Origin: Phyto melanocephala
Taxonomy: Eukaryota; Arthropoda; Insecta; Diptera; Rhinophoridae
Direction: 5' to 3'
Assembly (NCBI GenBank): GCA_941918925.1
Contig: OW799233.1
Coordinates: 42,198,473 to 42,262,472 of the forward strand
DNA length: 64,000 nt
Part shown: positions 12,201-20,897 of the stretch, one piece after another
Numbering within the stretch: the first letter of the stretch is position 1
How the letters are laid out: each line of letters opens with the position of its first letter
Translations under genes and position numbers: made by a program
Notes under the pieces: model-generated
The model's database searches: none
Seen by the model: only the letters and a program-made list of their open reading frames with translations
What the model was told of the DNA's origin: nothing

Positions 12201-12746
12201 ATTGCTGGTTTTGACAAGGGCTTTTGCTGTTATTAGGTCACTTTTTATATCTGTTGGTTCTACCACCCACAACCGGTTGTCCACACAATCTCCCTCTATA
12301 CGCGCCCATACTACACTTTCTGACTGTGGTGGTATTTTCTCATATTCTGTAGCAACTAGTTTCCTTACATGCACCTTTTTTTCATAACCAACATCTAGGG
12401 GTATTTCGACATTCCTCCAAATCATTACCTTCTGCCCCATGTACAGACTAATGCCATGACTAATCATAAAATCTGCACCTATGATTACTTCGTCCACAAT
12501 GTCGGCAACGATGAATACAGGATTGACAGTTATGTTGGCAATAGTTACTTTTACGATTATTCTACCATAGACAGTAGCAGGCTCCCCAGTAGCTGTTCGC
12601 AGACTTACGCCACATAACGGTTCGATTGTTTTCTTTACTAAATCGGGCCTGATAATAGACTGCGATGCTCCTGTGTCTATGGTAAAAATATGCCTTCGAC
12701 CATTGATATACCCACAAGCAGTAAGGTTGCTATTTTTCTGCTGCAT
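9225..12746 (-). CDS. pol: Gypsy Pol polyprotein (PR-RT-RNase H-IN)
   Basis: An intact 1173-residue frame counted from the first ATG; the open frame extends upstream to overlap the end of gag. Domains in order are an aspartic protease (DTGAS near residue 24), reverse transcriptase (FCVDYRKLND; STLDLQSGYWQ; catalytic YLDD), RNase H (LDSDASGYGIGG, TRRELLA, RTDHSALRWL), and integrase. The integrase has an HHCC-like zinc finger (H..H and NCAQC), a DIAGPFP core Asp, HSDQGRNFES, and a third acidic residue in DGMVERFNRT. No chromodomain is visible. Translation is probably by -1 frameshift from gag, because pol lies in the -1 frame and no separate strong start is seen. Length and order are normal for Gypsy/Ty3 elements. 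Confidence 0.93.
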   Translation of the reverse strand: MQQKNSNLTACGYINGRRHIFTIDTGASQSIIRPDLVKKTIEPLCGVSLRTATGEPATVYGRIIVKVTIANITVNPVFIVADIVDEVIIGADFMISHGISLYMGQKVMIWRNVEIPLDVGYEKKVHVRKLVATEYEKIPPQSESVVWARIEGDCVDNRLWVVEPTDIKSDLITAKALVKTSNDGRVPVRVLNLSACEKVVKPKSELGQCAKAEAIINCEMKSGPVSMSNKEQEMLAEYVERWVKGLSPSDRNKAKQLLRKHASIFALKGQHQGRTSLVKHQINTGDARPIKQAPRSIPLAKRNEVKELVNEMEQNGVIEPSSSPWSSPVVLVKKKDGSTRFCVDYRKLNDVTKKDSYPLPRIDDTLDTLAGTKWFSTLDLQSGYWQVEISDKDKEKTAFSASDGLWQFNVMPFGLCNAPATFERLMERVLRGLHWKTCLVYLDDIIVMGKSFDDHLKNLEEVLKRISVAGLKLSAKKCALFQKEVKYLGHRVAEDGISTDEDKIQAVKDWPRPKNLHELRSFLGLCTYYRRFVPNFASVAASLHELTKKSRPFLWAEAQEQAFQKLKELLCVAPVLAYPIAGEKFVLDSDASGYGIGGVLSQVVNGTERVIGFYSRTLSKPERNYCVTRRELLAVVECVKHYHKYLYGQHFELRTDHSALRWLLQFKQPEGQLARWIERLQSYDFSIEHRKGTKHGNADALSRRPCRLECKHCAKAEGKECVVDVRLTHIETSDDWSAAQRDDPILAKIMSAKEEDKRPTRPQISAESPLMKSYWALWNSLQVINGCLYRKWESTDGKSTTNLIVVPSSKVIEVLKEFHNGSSGGHLGVTKTIEKIKQRFYWVGCQQSVADWIANCAQCIAAKGPVRRSRGALQQYNSGAPFERIAMDIAGPFPVSEAGNRYVLVVIDYFSKWPEVYAIPNQEAKTVVNAFVNNWVCRYGVPLELHSDQGRNFESAIFQEMCELYGIRKTRTTPLHPQSDGMVERFNRTLEEHLRKVVSAHQRDWDEHIPKFLLAYRSAVHDSTSRTPAKVMFGTELKLPGDLEFGVNPSTINEHEEDNSRGQKDLDEIHEFVRGRIKMTSDKMKARYDRAANCEGFNEGQLVLLYNPQRKKGLSPKLQTHWDGPYKVIKRINDVVYRIQKYNSPRSKMKVVHLERLAKYGKSEFVPIRDEQA

Positions 12747-12814
12747 AACTGATATGGAGATTGTGGGGCCCTCGGTTATGGGAGCTAGCTCTTGCCCCGT
12801 AGTGCTAGCTCGTT

Positions 12815-14212
12815 TTAGTTTAACGGTGACTCATTTGATGATTTCGTGTTCACCTGTTTGCTGTTTCCAGGTGGCGAAACAGATCTAGCCCGCTTCCTTG
12901 GTGCTTTGCAATTTCGTTGAAAATGTCCACTTTTACCACAATTATAGCATTTGGCTCTGGCTTTGCCTTGCTTTTCCTCTAACGCCTGTATAACTGCATT
13001 TTTAATTTCGGTGACTATATCTCCGTCTTTTTCTGCAGTAATTTCAAGATTTCGCACCTTGTATATCTGAGGCTTAGAAAGCAATTTTGCAGTTTCCTGT
13101 GTTAGTGCATATGAAACTGTTTCTGCAAACGTCGATTTATGCGTTCCAAGCACCGCGTGCTTTATTTCAGGATCACGTATTCCATTTACAAACGTTTCAA
13201 TTTTAAACTGATCCAAAAATGGGTGATTTTCACCTGGATATGTCAGCTGCACCAAACGTTCGATCTCCGTTGCAAAATCTTGTAATGACTCGTTAGCTTT
13301 TTGTATTCTGCCTCGTAGTTCCATTCGGTATATATCTCGTTTGTGCTCACCGCCATACTTGCGTTGTAGCGCCACCATTATGTCATCGTAGTTTTCTCTG
13401 CAGCCAATGGGTATACTTTCTAGAACTTGTGCTGCGTTGCCTTTTAATGCCAAAATCAGCTCTAAAGCCTTTTCTTCATTGTTCCACATATTTCTATTGG
13501 CAACTGTCTCAAACTGAAATTTAAAAACATTAAATGGTGCACTGCCGTCAAAAGTAGGGGCCTTTATTCTACTCGATATTTCTGGAATTATTCGCACTGG
13601 TCCCTCATGACATTGAAGATCATTAATTTTTATTTCCAAATTTTTAAATTTTTCGTCTTGTAATTGCAATTTTTCATCAACATTTTTTACTTGTAACTGC
13701 AATTTTTCGTTAACATCTTTAACTTGTTTTTCAACGCAATCGACTCTGTTATTCACAACCTCAGAAATTTCCTGAAGTTTCTGGTTCGTAGCTCTAGAAC
13801 ATTCTTGAAATCTCAACTCCAACTCTTCTTTTACTTCAGCTAATAATTTTTCATTATTAGCTCTAGAAGTTTCTTGAACTTCAACTTTAACTTCTTGAAC
13901 TTCAACTTTAACTTCAGCTAATAATTTTTCATTATTAGATCTAGAAGTTTCTTGAGCTTCCTGGAATTTAATTTCCATCTTTTCCATCATAGCAGCAAGC
14001 ATTGTACTTAAATCTATGTTGTTTGTAGTTGCACGAGTAGAAACTTCCATTTCTTCTTTTTCGTCAAACTCGTAACCATCAATGTCCATATTACGCCGCT
14101 TAAATTCATCTAGAAGCCTCTTCTGCAATTCTACTTTATTACCTGTTGTCGGCAATGCCAGCTTACTCAATTCTTTCTTGAGTTGTTCAACTTTAAGTTC
14201 CTCAAATTTCAT
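12815..14212 (-). CDS. gag: Gypsy Gag with SAP domain and CCHC knuckle
   Basis: An intact 465-residue frame starting 45 bp after the 5' LTR. Residues ~1-40 (FEELKVEQLKKELSKLALP, then GNKVELQKRLLDEF) look like a SAP domain, a helix-turn-helix DNA-binding fold. Residues ~80-190 form a charged coiled coil with internally repeated 'NEKLLAEVK' blocks. A Gag core follows (IKAPTFDGS...; W near residue 240; LQDFATEIERLV), and there is one zinc knuckle (CYNCGKSGHFQRNC) near the C terminus. It would form the particle and bind the RNA. SAP in Gag is a less usual addition; the call is by eye. Confidence 0.85.
   Translation of the reverse strand: MKFEELKVEQLKKELSKLALPTTGNKVELQKRLLDEFKRRNMDIDGYEFDEKEEMEVSTRATTNNIDLSTMLAAMMEKMEIKFQEAQETSRSNNEKLLAEVKVEVQEVKVEVQETSRANNEKLLAEVKEELELRFQECSRATNQKLQEISEVVNNRVDCVEKQVKDVNEKLQLQVKNVDEKLQLQDEKFKNLEIKINDLQCHEGPVRIIPEISSRIKAPTFDGSAPFNVFKFQFETVANRNMWNNEEKALELILALKGNAAQVLESIPIGCRENYDDIMVALQRKYGGEHKRDIYRMELRGRIQKANESLQDFATEIERLVQLTYPGENHPFLDQFKIETFVNGIRDPEIKHAVLGTHKSTFAETVSYALTQETAKLLSKPQIYKVRNLEITAEKDGDIVTEIKNAVIQALEEKQGKARAKCYNCGKSGHFQRNCKAPRKRARSVSPPGNSKQVNTKSSNESPLN
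12818..12824 (-). promoter_or_regulatory. Putative -1 frameshift slippery site GTTAAAC
   Basis: GTTAAAC sits immediately before the gag TAA (12815-12817) and is read G-TTA-AAC in the gag frame. The pol frame is -1 relative to gag and is open back through this point to a TGA only ~10 nt upstream, so the overlap is very short. GTTAAAC is a heptamer known to work as a slippery site in some nidoviruses. The stimulatory structure was not examined. Confidence 0.6.
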
Positions 14213-14237
14213 GTCTGATTTTTATTTTTAAATGCAA

Positions 14238-14254
14238 TCCCACTTCTGACACCA
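14238..14254 (-). promoter_or_regulatory. Primer-binding site, probably tRNA-Leu type
   Basis: Two bases inside the 5' LTR the minus strand reads TGGTGTCAGAAGTGGGA. Its complement ends ...CACTTCTGACACCA, a tRNA 3' end with CCA. It resembles a leucine tRNA, but the assignment is from memory of similar retrotransposons. Confidence 0.65.
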
Positions 14255-14256
14255 GT

Positions 14257-14781
14257 TGTTACGTTTATACCTTTTATAAACGATGGATTATTTCCTTTAA
14301 ATAAACCTCTTGAGTTCTTTTATTGCAGTCAAAAACACTTTAAATTCGTTATAAAATTAAGAGCACTTTATTTACTTAAACACACTGAAAGATTGCTTTA
14401 ATATCACTTTACTTGTTACACTTAAGTATAGTTATACACTTTTATTATCAAACTCACTTTGATACGCACTTTACAAGCTCTATTGTAATACTGATCACGT
14501 TAGCTGTGTTCGGCTATTTATAGTAACATAGTGGTGTTCGGTAACATTCGACAAAGTTCTCGTATGTACATTCTAGTACATTCGAAAACCGTTAAATTAA
14601 GACGTTAAGTAATATGCACGAATAATAGAAGTGCCTAAAAGTATGCTACACAAAATAATAAACAATATTTTCGAAAAACCAGCAAAACAAACTAATACAA
14701 ATACAACTACAGTAACTTTAACTGCTACAAATAAAATAAATTAAAATGTAAATTAAGCTACTTAAAAATAAATCTGTAACA
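14257..14781 (-). repeat. Gypsy 5' LTR
   Basis: 525 bp, TGTTACG...TGTAACA. It would carry the element's promoter; no individual core motif is called. Confidence 0.9.
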
Positions 14782-15398
14782 ATATATTAGTTTTTAGTGT
14801 CTTGATATTTGTTATTTTGTAAATAAATTTATAGTTTGATTAACAAAATTGAAAAAAAAAAACATAAAAATTTTTTTTAAACATTTTGTCATATATAAAA
14901 AATTTTACAAAAATGTAGTATAACAAAAAATTACAATTTATATAAAAATATTAAATATTAAATATTATTATAACAAAAATTGTTGAAAAAATGTTAATAG
15001 TATTATAAGAATATGTATGTGTAATAATAGAAAAAAATTTTGTATAACAAAAATTCATAATTATTAAAGTATTAATAAGAATTTTATAAATTATTGTCTA
15101 TACTTTAACATAAAAATATGTTGGTTTTGTACAGAATATTACAAATATTATATAAAAATTTTTAACAGATAATGTTATGTTACATACGTATGATACAATA
15201 ATAATATATGTATAAAAGTATTGATAACAAATATTTTGTTGTAATAAAACAAGTGTATTAATATTTCTAAAAATAATATAAAAAATGTAGATAAATAAAG
15301 TATTATCTTAATGTATTAAAAAATTAATTTAAAATTAAATTTCTTTATAAAAAACTTAACAAGGAAATTATATAAACATAAATGAATAGGTATAAGTG

Positions 15399-15647
15399 TT
15401 ATTTCTTATGTATTAAATGTCTATAACTCTGTGCAACATTATCCGTATCTGCCTTACAATTAATTCTCTGTGTAGTTGGTACATTAATTATCTGTAACAT
15501 TTCCAACATATATCTACGTTTATAATTATTTTCAATATTTAAAACTGATACATTTTCAAAGTTCGGAAAGTGATCAGAGTTGGAACAGTGAGAAGATAAT
15601 GCTGTCTGACCAAAAGTATAGGAATATTTCTTCACAAAAGACAACAA
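15399..15647 (-). pseudogene. Penelope-type GIY-YIG endonuclease C-terminal remnant
   Basis: An 82-residue frame with the phrases TALSSHC, HFPNFENVSVLNIENNYKR, LEMLQI and KADTDN. In order and spacing these match the C-terminal half of the GIY-YIG endonuclease of Penelope-like elements. The GIY-YIG motif itself and all of the RT are missing. It lies next to the right inverted repeat, as expected for the 3' end of such an element. It is a remnant, not a functional protein. Confidence 0.65.
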
Positions 15648-15681
15648 ACAAAAAACTAATATATATTAAAAAACGTTTATC

Positions 15682-15711
15682 CTGATGATGCTACACAAAG
15701 AAGTAGCGAAA
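15682..15711 (+). ncRNA. Hammerhead-ribozyme-like core, right terminal repeat
   Basis: CTGATGA (15682-15688), T, stem II GCTAC/GTAGC, then GAAA (15708-15711). Downstream, ATATT and AATAT can pair as a short stem III around GATCAAAT. It is the inverted twin of the copy at 8638-8667. Stem I and the cleavage site are unresolved. Confidence 0.45.
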
Positions 15712-15929
15712 TATTGATCAAATAATATAAAACAAAACAAAAAGATTTTTTATTATTAAAAGGACCTTAAGCTTAAAAAACTATTAAACATATATTTTTA
15801 TTTTTTTTTTAATTTTTTTTTAAATTTTTTTTTTAAATTTTTTTTTAAAATTTTTTTTAAAATTTTTTTTTTAATTTTTTTTTTAATTGTTTTTTAATTT
15901 TTTTCCTATCTCACTAGAAATAAAAGGGG

Positions 15930-16805
15930 CTCAGAAGGCAAAGTGCTCCGAGACTTTAATAAGTTAAAAAAGATGCTGAGAATATATAAAGAGCAAAACG
16001 TTCCACATAAAAATTCGAAAAAGAATTTGGTGGCTTAACAGCGAGCAAAATTTATAAAATGGATTAAAGTATTAAAGCTTCAGTGGTGAAAATAAAAACT
16101 TAAACTGTTTGTAAATCTATATCTCACTTTGCAAATATATTTTTAAAAAATATAAAATGAAAAAAATTTCAGTTGAAATTGAAAAAAAAAACAGTCGCTT
16201 TAGCTAAAAAGGGGTATTCCTCAAGAAAACTGTAAGAGACATTAGCGTTTTTCATCGAACAGCACTTTCAAAGACAAATTAAATGTAAAAACATTAAAAA
16301 ACTCGATTATTTCGAAAACTCCAAAAACAGCAAATGTATTCGTATAAGAGAGTCACTGAATGGACTACGTGACGAGCATTACGAAGAATCGTTTTAATTT
16401 CGGTAATAAAACGGATAATGCTTGCTCTATCTGAGAAAAACATCAAAGCACGTTTGAATTTTTCCAAAAAGAACAAAGATTGGTTCATCGACGATTGAAA
16501 ACGAGCTATTTTGTAGGACAAAAGATATGTGAACAGATTCCGATCTGATGGCAGGGAATATTTTCGAAAACAGCAAAAAAAAAACATTCAAAAGAACAAT
16601 GTGAATTAAACATTGAATCACGATGGAGTAAGTATAATGATGTGGAGGTTCTGGTGAAAGAAATAACGAAAAAAAGTATACATATTTCTGACCAATTTGA
16701 TTGATTTTGGCGATAAATTTGCTTACCCTGATGACAAAATCATATTTCAGCAAAACGAAAGGCTTAAGCACACAGCAAAAAAGTGGAGAAGCAAAATATA
16801 AATAA
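15930..16805 (+). pseudogene. Decayed Tc1-like transposase
   Basis: Read in shifting plus-strand frames, the region gives 'LSEKNIKARLNFSKKNKDW', 'FRSDGREYF', 'DGVSIMMW' and 'DKIIFQQNERLKHTAKKW'. These are, in order, the linker, first catalytic region, GG(S)IMVW block and second catalytic block (normally FQQDNDPKHTA) of Tc1-type enzymes. Many stops are present and the first catalytic Asp appears lost. It probably belongs to the outer element with TIRs at 7925 and 17336. Confidence 0.7.
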
Positions 16806-16825
16806 TGAAACAATTCTAATAATTA

Positions 16826-17275
16826 CTAGCTTGTGTACTAGCTTGTGCCCGCGAATTCGTCTGCGTAGTTATCGGGATAAAAGGTAGACTTAGTATTAAC
16901 AACAATAATAAAAATATTTACAACATAAACAACCGGTTTAGGATGTGTGATGGTTTGCCAACGAGCGTTATTATCGTGATAAAAAGTAGCCAATGTGTTA
17001 ATCTAGGATGTTGTCTATCTACATATGTGCCGAATTTCATTTAGTTCCGTTCAGCCATTTTTGCGTGATTGAGTAACAAATATCCAAACATCCAAACATA
17101 CAAACATTCACATTTATTATTAGGTCGTGATAAAAAGTAGCCAATGTGTTAATCTAGGTTGTTATCTATCTATGTGCCGAATTTCATTTAGTTCCGTTCA
17201 ACCATTTTTGCGTGATTGAGTAACAAATATCCAAACATACAAACATTCACATTTATTATATTAGTAGTATTTAAA
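16826..17275 (-). mobile_element. Helitron-like fragment with a ~150-bp direct repeat
   Basis: The left edge has two successive CTAG termini 12 bp apart (16826 and 16838), followed by CTTGTGCCCGCGAATTCGTC, which is a Helitron-type 3' end read on the minus strand. Inside, 'cgtgataaaaagtagccaat...acattcacatttatta' occurs twice, at about 16976-17125 and 17126-17265. The expected TC start at the right is not clear. Confidence 0.5.
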
Positions 17276-17735
17276 AAAAAAATGTTGGGTAAATAATTTT
17301 TTTTTAAAAATTTGTATTCACTTTTGCCCGCCAGTGTAAAAAGAAAACCACATGTTCCTCTTTTTATTAATAATACATTCTTAAGGGAAATTAAAGTTAT
17401 TATTTTAGTAACATTTCTTTTTTTCTATATTTGTTTATTTACGACATTCAAAATTGATGATCAGTTCGTAAATATTTTATTTTAAAATAACTATAACTAA
17501 GTGCTGCAAAAACTACAACAGCAGGATACTTGTTATCACCTTGGGTGTTAAAACTAATAAAACAAATAAAAAACTTGAACATATTTCACAAACACTTAAC
17601 AAATGTCATTGACAGTTGAAATGGCATCAGCTGATAAAAGAAAATATTTTAAATGATGGCCACAATAACAAAACTAGAAAAACAGCAGGGTTGCCGATAT
17701 AAAAAATTCTATATTAAATGAGAATTTATCAATAA

Positions 17736-18703
17736 CTAGCTGACCCGGCGAACTTCGTACCGCCCTATAATCAAGAAATATCTGTTACCTTTTTATCTGA
17801 ATTAAGTTAATTTCTTTATTAAGTATTGCTGTTGGTATATTAATACTCAAAATTATTCCAAAAACAAAGTGTTTATTATTCTAATGCTTTATGATACACA
17901 ATATTCTTAGTTTTATTTTCTTGCGCGTTGGTGTTCCGACACGGGAAAAGGCGACATATAACTGGCCATGTGAAAAACATGAATTTTCAAGATTAATGCC
18001 ACAAACACTTAGCGACTGCCCTTGTGATTTATTTATCGACATTGCAAATGCTAGCAGCACTGGAAATTGTAACCGTTTAAAGTCGAACGGCATGTCGTTC
18101 GAAATTAGAGGAATTCGTGGAATTCAACTTCACGTTGCTCATCAGTTTGACTTGCACTTGTATTTCTTTGACTTGCAGCATTACGGGTTCTGCGACTTAA
18201 GTTTGTACGTCTCATTGCTGGCATTTTTAGAAACAAAAATTCAACTGAAAATAAAAAAAACTATAGTAGGTACCTATTTTTTTGTAAAAGTATCAAAATG
18301 GTCTATTTAAAGTTTACAACACTATATTAATTTGACTAACCTTGTTGAACCCACACTTCAGAAAAAAACACACAGTACAAATTATCCTGTAGAAACCTAT
18401 GTGAAAAGTACACTACTAAATGGTAAATGAATTATGTAGGTATTTTGTTATTATAACTCCGACCACAGACCAACTCTGACCGATATATTTGCAAAGAGCA
18501 TGTAAACTACGTTTCTTTGTTTTAATGTCAACTACGTGAATATTACTGCCAGTGAAACATTATTATTATTTTCTTCATAAGAACCTTCTCCTAATAATAA
18601 CAAATACAACAAAAAAAGAACTAGTGAAATCGGTCCAGCCATTCACGCGTGGTGCCGTGACCAAGGGGAAAAGGGATTAATTTTTATATAGTACATATAT
18701 AGA
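17736..18703 (-). mobile_element. Helitron deletion derivative retaining helicase C terminus
   Basis: On the minus strand it starts TCTATATATGTACTATATAAAA after an A and ends GGCGGTACGAAGTTCGCCGGGTCAGCTAG before T, a GC-rich hairpin plus CTAG. It is 968 bp. The last part encodes a piece of the Pif1-type helicase domain at the position it holds in autonomous Helitrons, just before the 3' end. Confidence 0.75.
17881..18132 (-). pseudogene. Helitron Rep/Helicase C-terminal fragment
   Basis: Residues include [41 protein letters not shown] and FSRVGTP. These are the conserved final helicase motifs (V and VI) of Helitron Pif1-like helicases. The frame closes upstream at a TGA and lacks the Rep (HUH) domain and the Walker motifs, so it cannot be functional alone. 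Confidence 0.75.
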
Positions 18704-19146
18704 TTTCCAAGCAACATAGAATTTTTTTAAATTACTAAGCAGAAATAATTTATCAGAAAATACAAAAACAATAAATTTATAAATAAATAAACTTAAAACT
18801 TTTAAAGGCGAAATTTGGTAACAAGGTAAATAAGACAAAAAAGTTAATTAAAAAGTCTTTATTTGACCAGAATTTTGTAGTTCGCGGGAAAACGTAAAAA
18901 AAAAATATACAAATAAAAATAACATACAGTTGCGATAAATTTAGTAACAATTATTAGCCCAAAAATATAAAAATTTTTAATTTATGAATTCACGCGTTTT
19001 AATACAAACTCTTGTTTGTTATTTGACGATGATGTCTGCCTAGTACTTAATAATGATTACGCATGTGCAACACACAACATTGTTTTAAACATCGTACAAC
19101 TAGTGGACACTTTTCAGTAGCCAGACAAACATTAGCAGTCACGTTT
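18704..19146. other. No gene recognised
   Basis: AT-rich sequence between the Helitron and the next dispersed repeat. I see no supported feature. Confidence 0.4.
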
Positions 19147-19665
19147 TTATACCCTTCACACAGTGAAAAAGGGTATACATATGTATTTAGGTTTGTCATT
19201 CCGTGTGAAATTTCTACAATTTTCATTTCCGTCCCCATAAAGTATATATTTTAAGAAAGCTTATGAATAGGGGAGTCGATTAAGCTCTGTAAGTCTGTCC
19301 GTGTGTATGTTGAAATCAACTTTTTGAGGGGGAGGTATTAAAATATCAGAAATATTCGGAAGTGGATCAGTATTGAAAATAAGAAACATCGGTATATAAA
19401 CAACTGAGATATGAGCAAAAAACTACGTTTTTTTTACAAAACAACAACAACATACATACATACAAACGTGGTATACTGGTTAGAGCAAACGTGGAATCGA
19501 ATCCCAGCTGAGCAAAAAAAAAATTTTTTATTTTTTTATTTTTTTTATTTTATATATTATTTATTTTTTTATTTTAATTTTTTTTTTTATTTTATATTTA
19601 TTATTTATATTTTTTTATTTTTTATCCCACACAGGTTCAGAATCCGTAAGTCGACCTATACCTTC
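19147..19665 (+). repeat. Dispersed repeat family copy, tail missing
   Basis: It has the full head (TTTTATACCCTTCACACAGTG and GTTTGTCATTCCGTGTG), the polymorphic 'ctgagatatgagc' phrase, a CATA microsatellite, and the tRNA-like segment GGTTAGAGC...GAATCGAATCCCAGC at about 19470-19512. A T-rich tract follows. The palindromic tail is not present. Confidence 0.65.
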
Positions 19666-19957
19666 ATATAGGACTCTTTTTTTTAAAGTTTCGCAAAGGT
19701 TGAGACTCCGCGTAAACGTGCCTCAGTTTCAATTCCGTAATATAAAGCCACAAAGGCCAATTATAATATATAACATAGGTAGTTAGAAAATTAACAGAAC
19801 TTATTCTGTAATTTGCTAAAGCTAAACCCCTATCACTAAAATACTAAACATATTATTATAAACAGTCTAATTCATAAACATTGAAATTGCTATATTGGAG
19901 GTATACCTACATATGTAGGTATATATAAAATTTTCATAGAAAATCAGTTTAAAAAAC

Positions 19958-20795
19958 TGTTGGAGTATTTCCCTTAAATACAACTCTGCACATTTTTCGC
20001 ATTACTCTTTAACTTTCTATTCGTTTAGTATAGTAATACCCCTTTCGCATTGGGCAAGTCACTTGCTCAAGTTAGTTTTTTATTTTCTTTTATTTTTCTT
20101 TGAACTTGCTATCATGTTCAGACTCAGCTACTGACTTGCCCAAGTTTCGTTCTCTTTTACTTATTATACTCTTCACACAGTGAAAAAGGGTATCTATAGG
20201 TTTGTCATTCCGTTTGAAATTTCTACAATTATCAATTATCTACACATACATACAAACGTGGTATACTGGTTAGAGTGAGCCAAAAAATTTTTTTTATTTT
20301 ATATTTTATTAAAATTTTTATTGTTTTATTTTTAATTTTTCTTTTAATTTATTTTTTTTAAGCACATAAGTAAACTTAATGTATAATATTACAATGGGAT
20401 GTTTTTATATATGTATGTTTTGTATGTACGTATTTCATATGAGATAAATGGTGACATAAACAATTGTTGTTGCATGACAACACGTTGTGAAGGGTATATA
20501 AGATTCGGCATGGCCGAATATAGCACTCTTGTTTGTTTTTATTACTCTTTTGTTTTTGGTTTCTCAACAAAAACTTGCTCGTACTTGCCGAGTACAGGCA
20601 AGTGTGTACTCAAAAATGAGCAAGTTTCTTCCTCTTAACCCGACCTTACCCCTTTTGACTATAAACACAACACTTGCGCAAGTCACTTGCGCAAGTGACT
20701 TGCCTAGTCTGAAAGCCGTGTAAGCTTTGTACTTTAAATGAGCGTTACTCGCATTGTATTTCATTATTCTTTTCAAATAAAACATTGAAACAACA
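19958..20795 (+). repeat. Copia 5' LTR (with insertion A)
   Basis: It is about 151 bp of LTR plus the 684-bp insertion at 20037-20720 and its TAA duplication. It ends ACAACA directly before the primer-binding site. Confidence 0.88.
20037..20720 (+). mobile_element. 684-bp TAA-flanked TIR element, copy A
   Basis: Flanked by TAA (20034-20036 and 20721-20723). The outer ends are TACCCCTTTCGCATTGGGCA and, inverted, CACGGCTTTCAGACTAGGCA, both continuing AGTCACTTGC. The 3-bp TWA duplication suggests a PIF/Harbinger-like element. It carries a short copy of the dispersed repeat in its middle (about 20164-20530). It has no transposase, so it is non-autonomous. Confidence 0.8.
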
Positions 20796-20812
20796 GGTTA
20801 TGTGCCCAGGGG
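20796..20812 (+). promoter_or_regulatory. Copia primer-binding site, initiator-tRNA type
   Basis: GGTTATGTGCCCAGG follows the LTR directly. It resembles the copia primer site, which pairs with an internal part of initiator methionine tRNA, with one change (GGG to GTG). Confidence 0.65.
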
Positions 20813-20897
20813 AAAAAATATAATAATCTAGAAAAGTTTTTTAAATGAAAAGTAATTTTAGCGTGTGTCGCGAATAGTAAAATATAAATCAAATAAG

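Larger units (their letters stand above)
8689..14781 (-). mobile_element. Complete Gypsy-type LTR retrotransposon (6.1 kb)
   Basis: Two 525-bp LTRs (8689-9213 and 14257-14781), which look identical by eye, flank gag and pol on the minus strand. Each LTR starts TGTTACG and ends TGTAACA. The flanks show an ATAT target duplication, ambiguous between 4 and 6 bp because the site is (AT)n. A primer-binding site follows the 5' LTR, and a purine-rich tract (AAGCGGGCGGTAG) precedes the 3' LTR at about 9214-9226. Intact frames and matching LTRs suggest a young and possibly active copy. No env-like frame is present. Confidence 0.9.
8555..15794 (-). mobile_element. Penelope-like element fragment with inverted terminal repeats, split by Gypsy
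   Basis: About 135 bp at 8555-8688 recurs almost perfectly in inverse orientation at 15660-15794 ('cctgatgatgctacacaaag', 'aatattgatcaaataatata', 'aaaaggaccttaagct'). The ~870 bp between the Gypsy LTR and the right repeat encode, on the minus strand, a GIY-YIG-type endonuclease remnant typical of Penelope-like elements. No RT was found, so this is an internally deleted copy. Each terminal repeat contains a hammerhead-like core. Gypsy inserted at the inner edge of the left repeat. Confidence 0.6.
7925..17336 (+). mobile_element. Tc1-like element (outermost layer of a nested cluster)
   Basis: The left TIR CACTGACGAGCAAAAA (7925 on, preceded by TA) pairs with the inverted right TIR ending CCCGCCAGTG (to 17336, followed by TA). 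About 17 of the outer 23 bases agree. A Tc1-like transposase relic in plus orientation lies inside at about 15930-16805. Between the ends are a dispersed-repeat piece, the Penelope-type fragment with its Gypsy insertion, and a Helitron-like piece. The pairing of these two TIRs is inferred from sequence and orientation. Confidence 0.55.

Noticed and set aside
9721..12888. Several plus-strand open frames of 60-80 codons across the Gypsy pol
   Set aside because: They are antisense shadows of the well-supported minus-strand Pol and Gag; none has motifs of its own.
16294..16813. Minus-strand frames of 97 and 128 codons
   Set aside because: Antisense to the Tc1-like transposase relic; Phe/Ser-rich composition typical of shadows.
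18066..18310. Plus-strand frame 17891-18310 as a gene
   Set aside because: It overlaps the Helitron helicase fragment on the other strand and lacks recognisable motifs.
20164..20530. A separate recent insertion of the dispersed repeat into Copia
   Set aside because: The same piece is present at the same place in all three 684-bp copies, so it was carried in by them.
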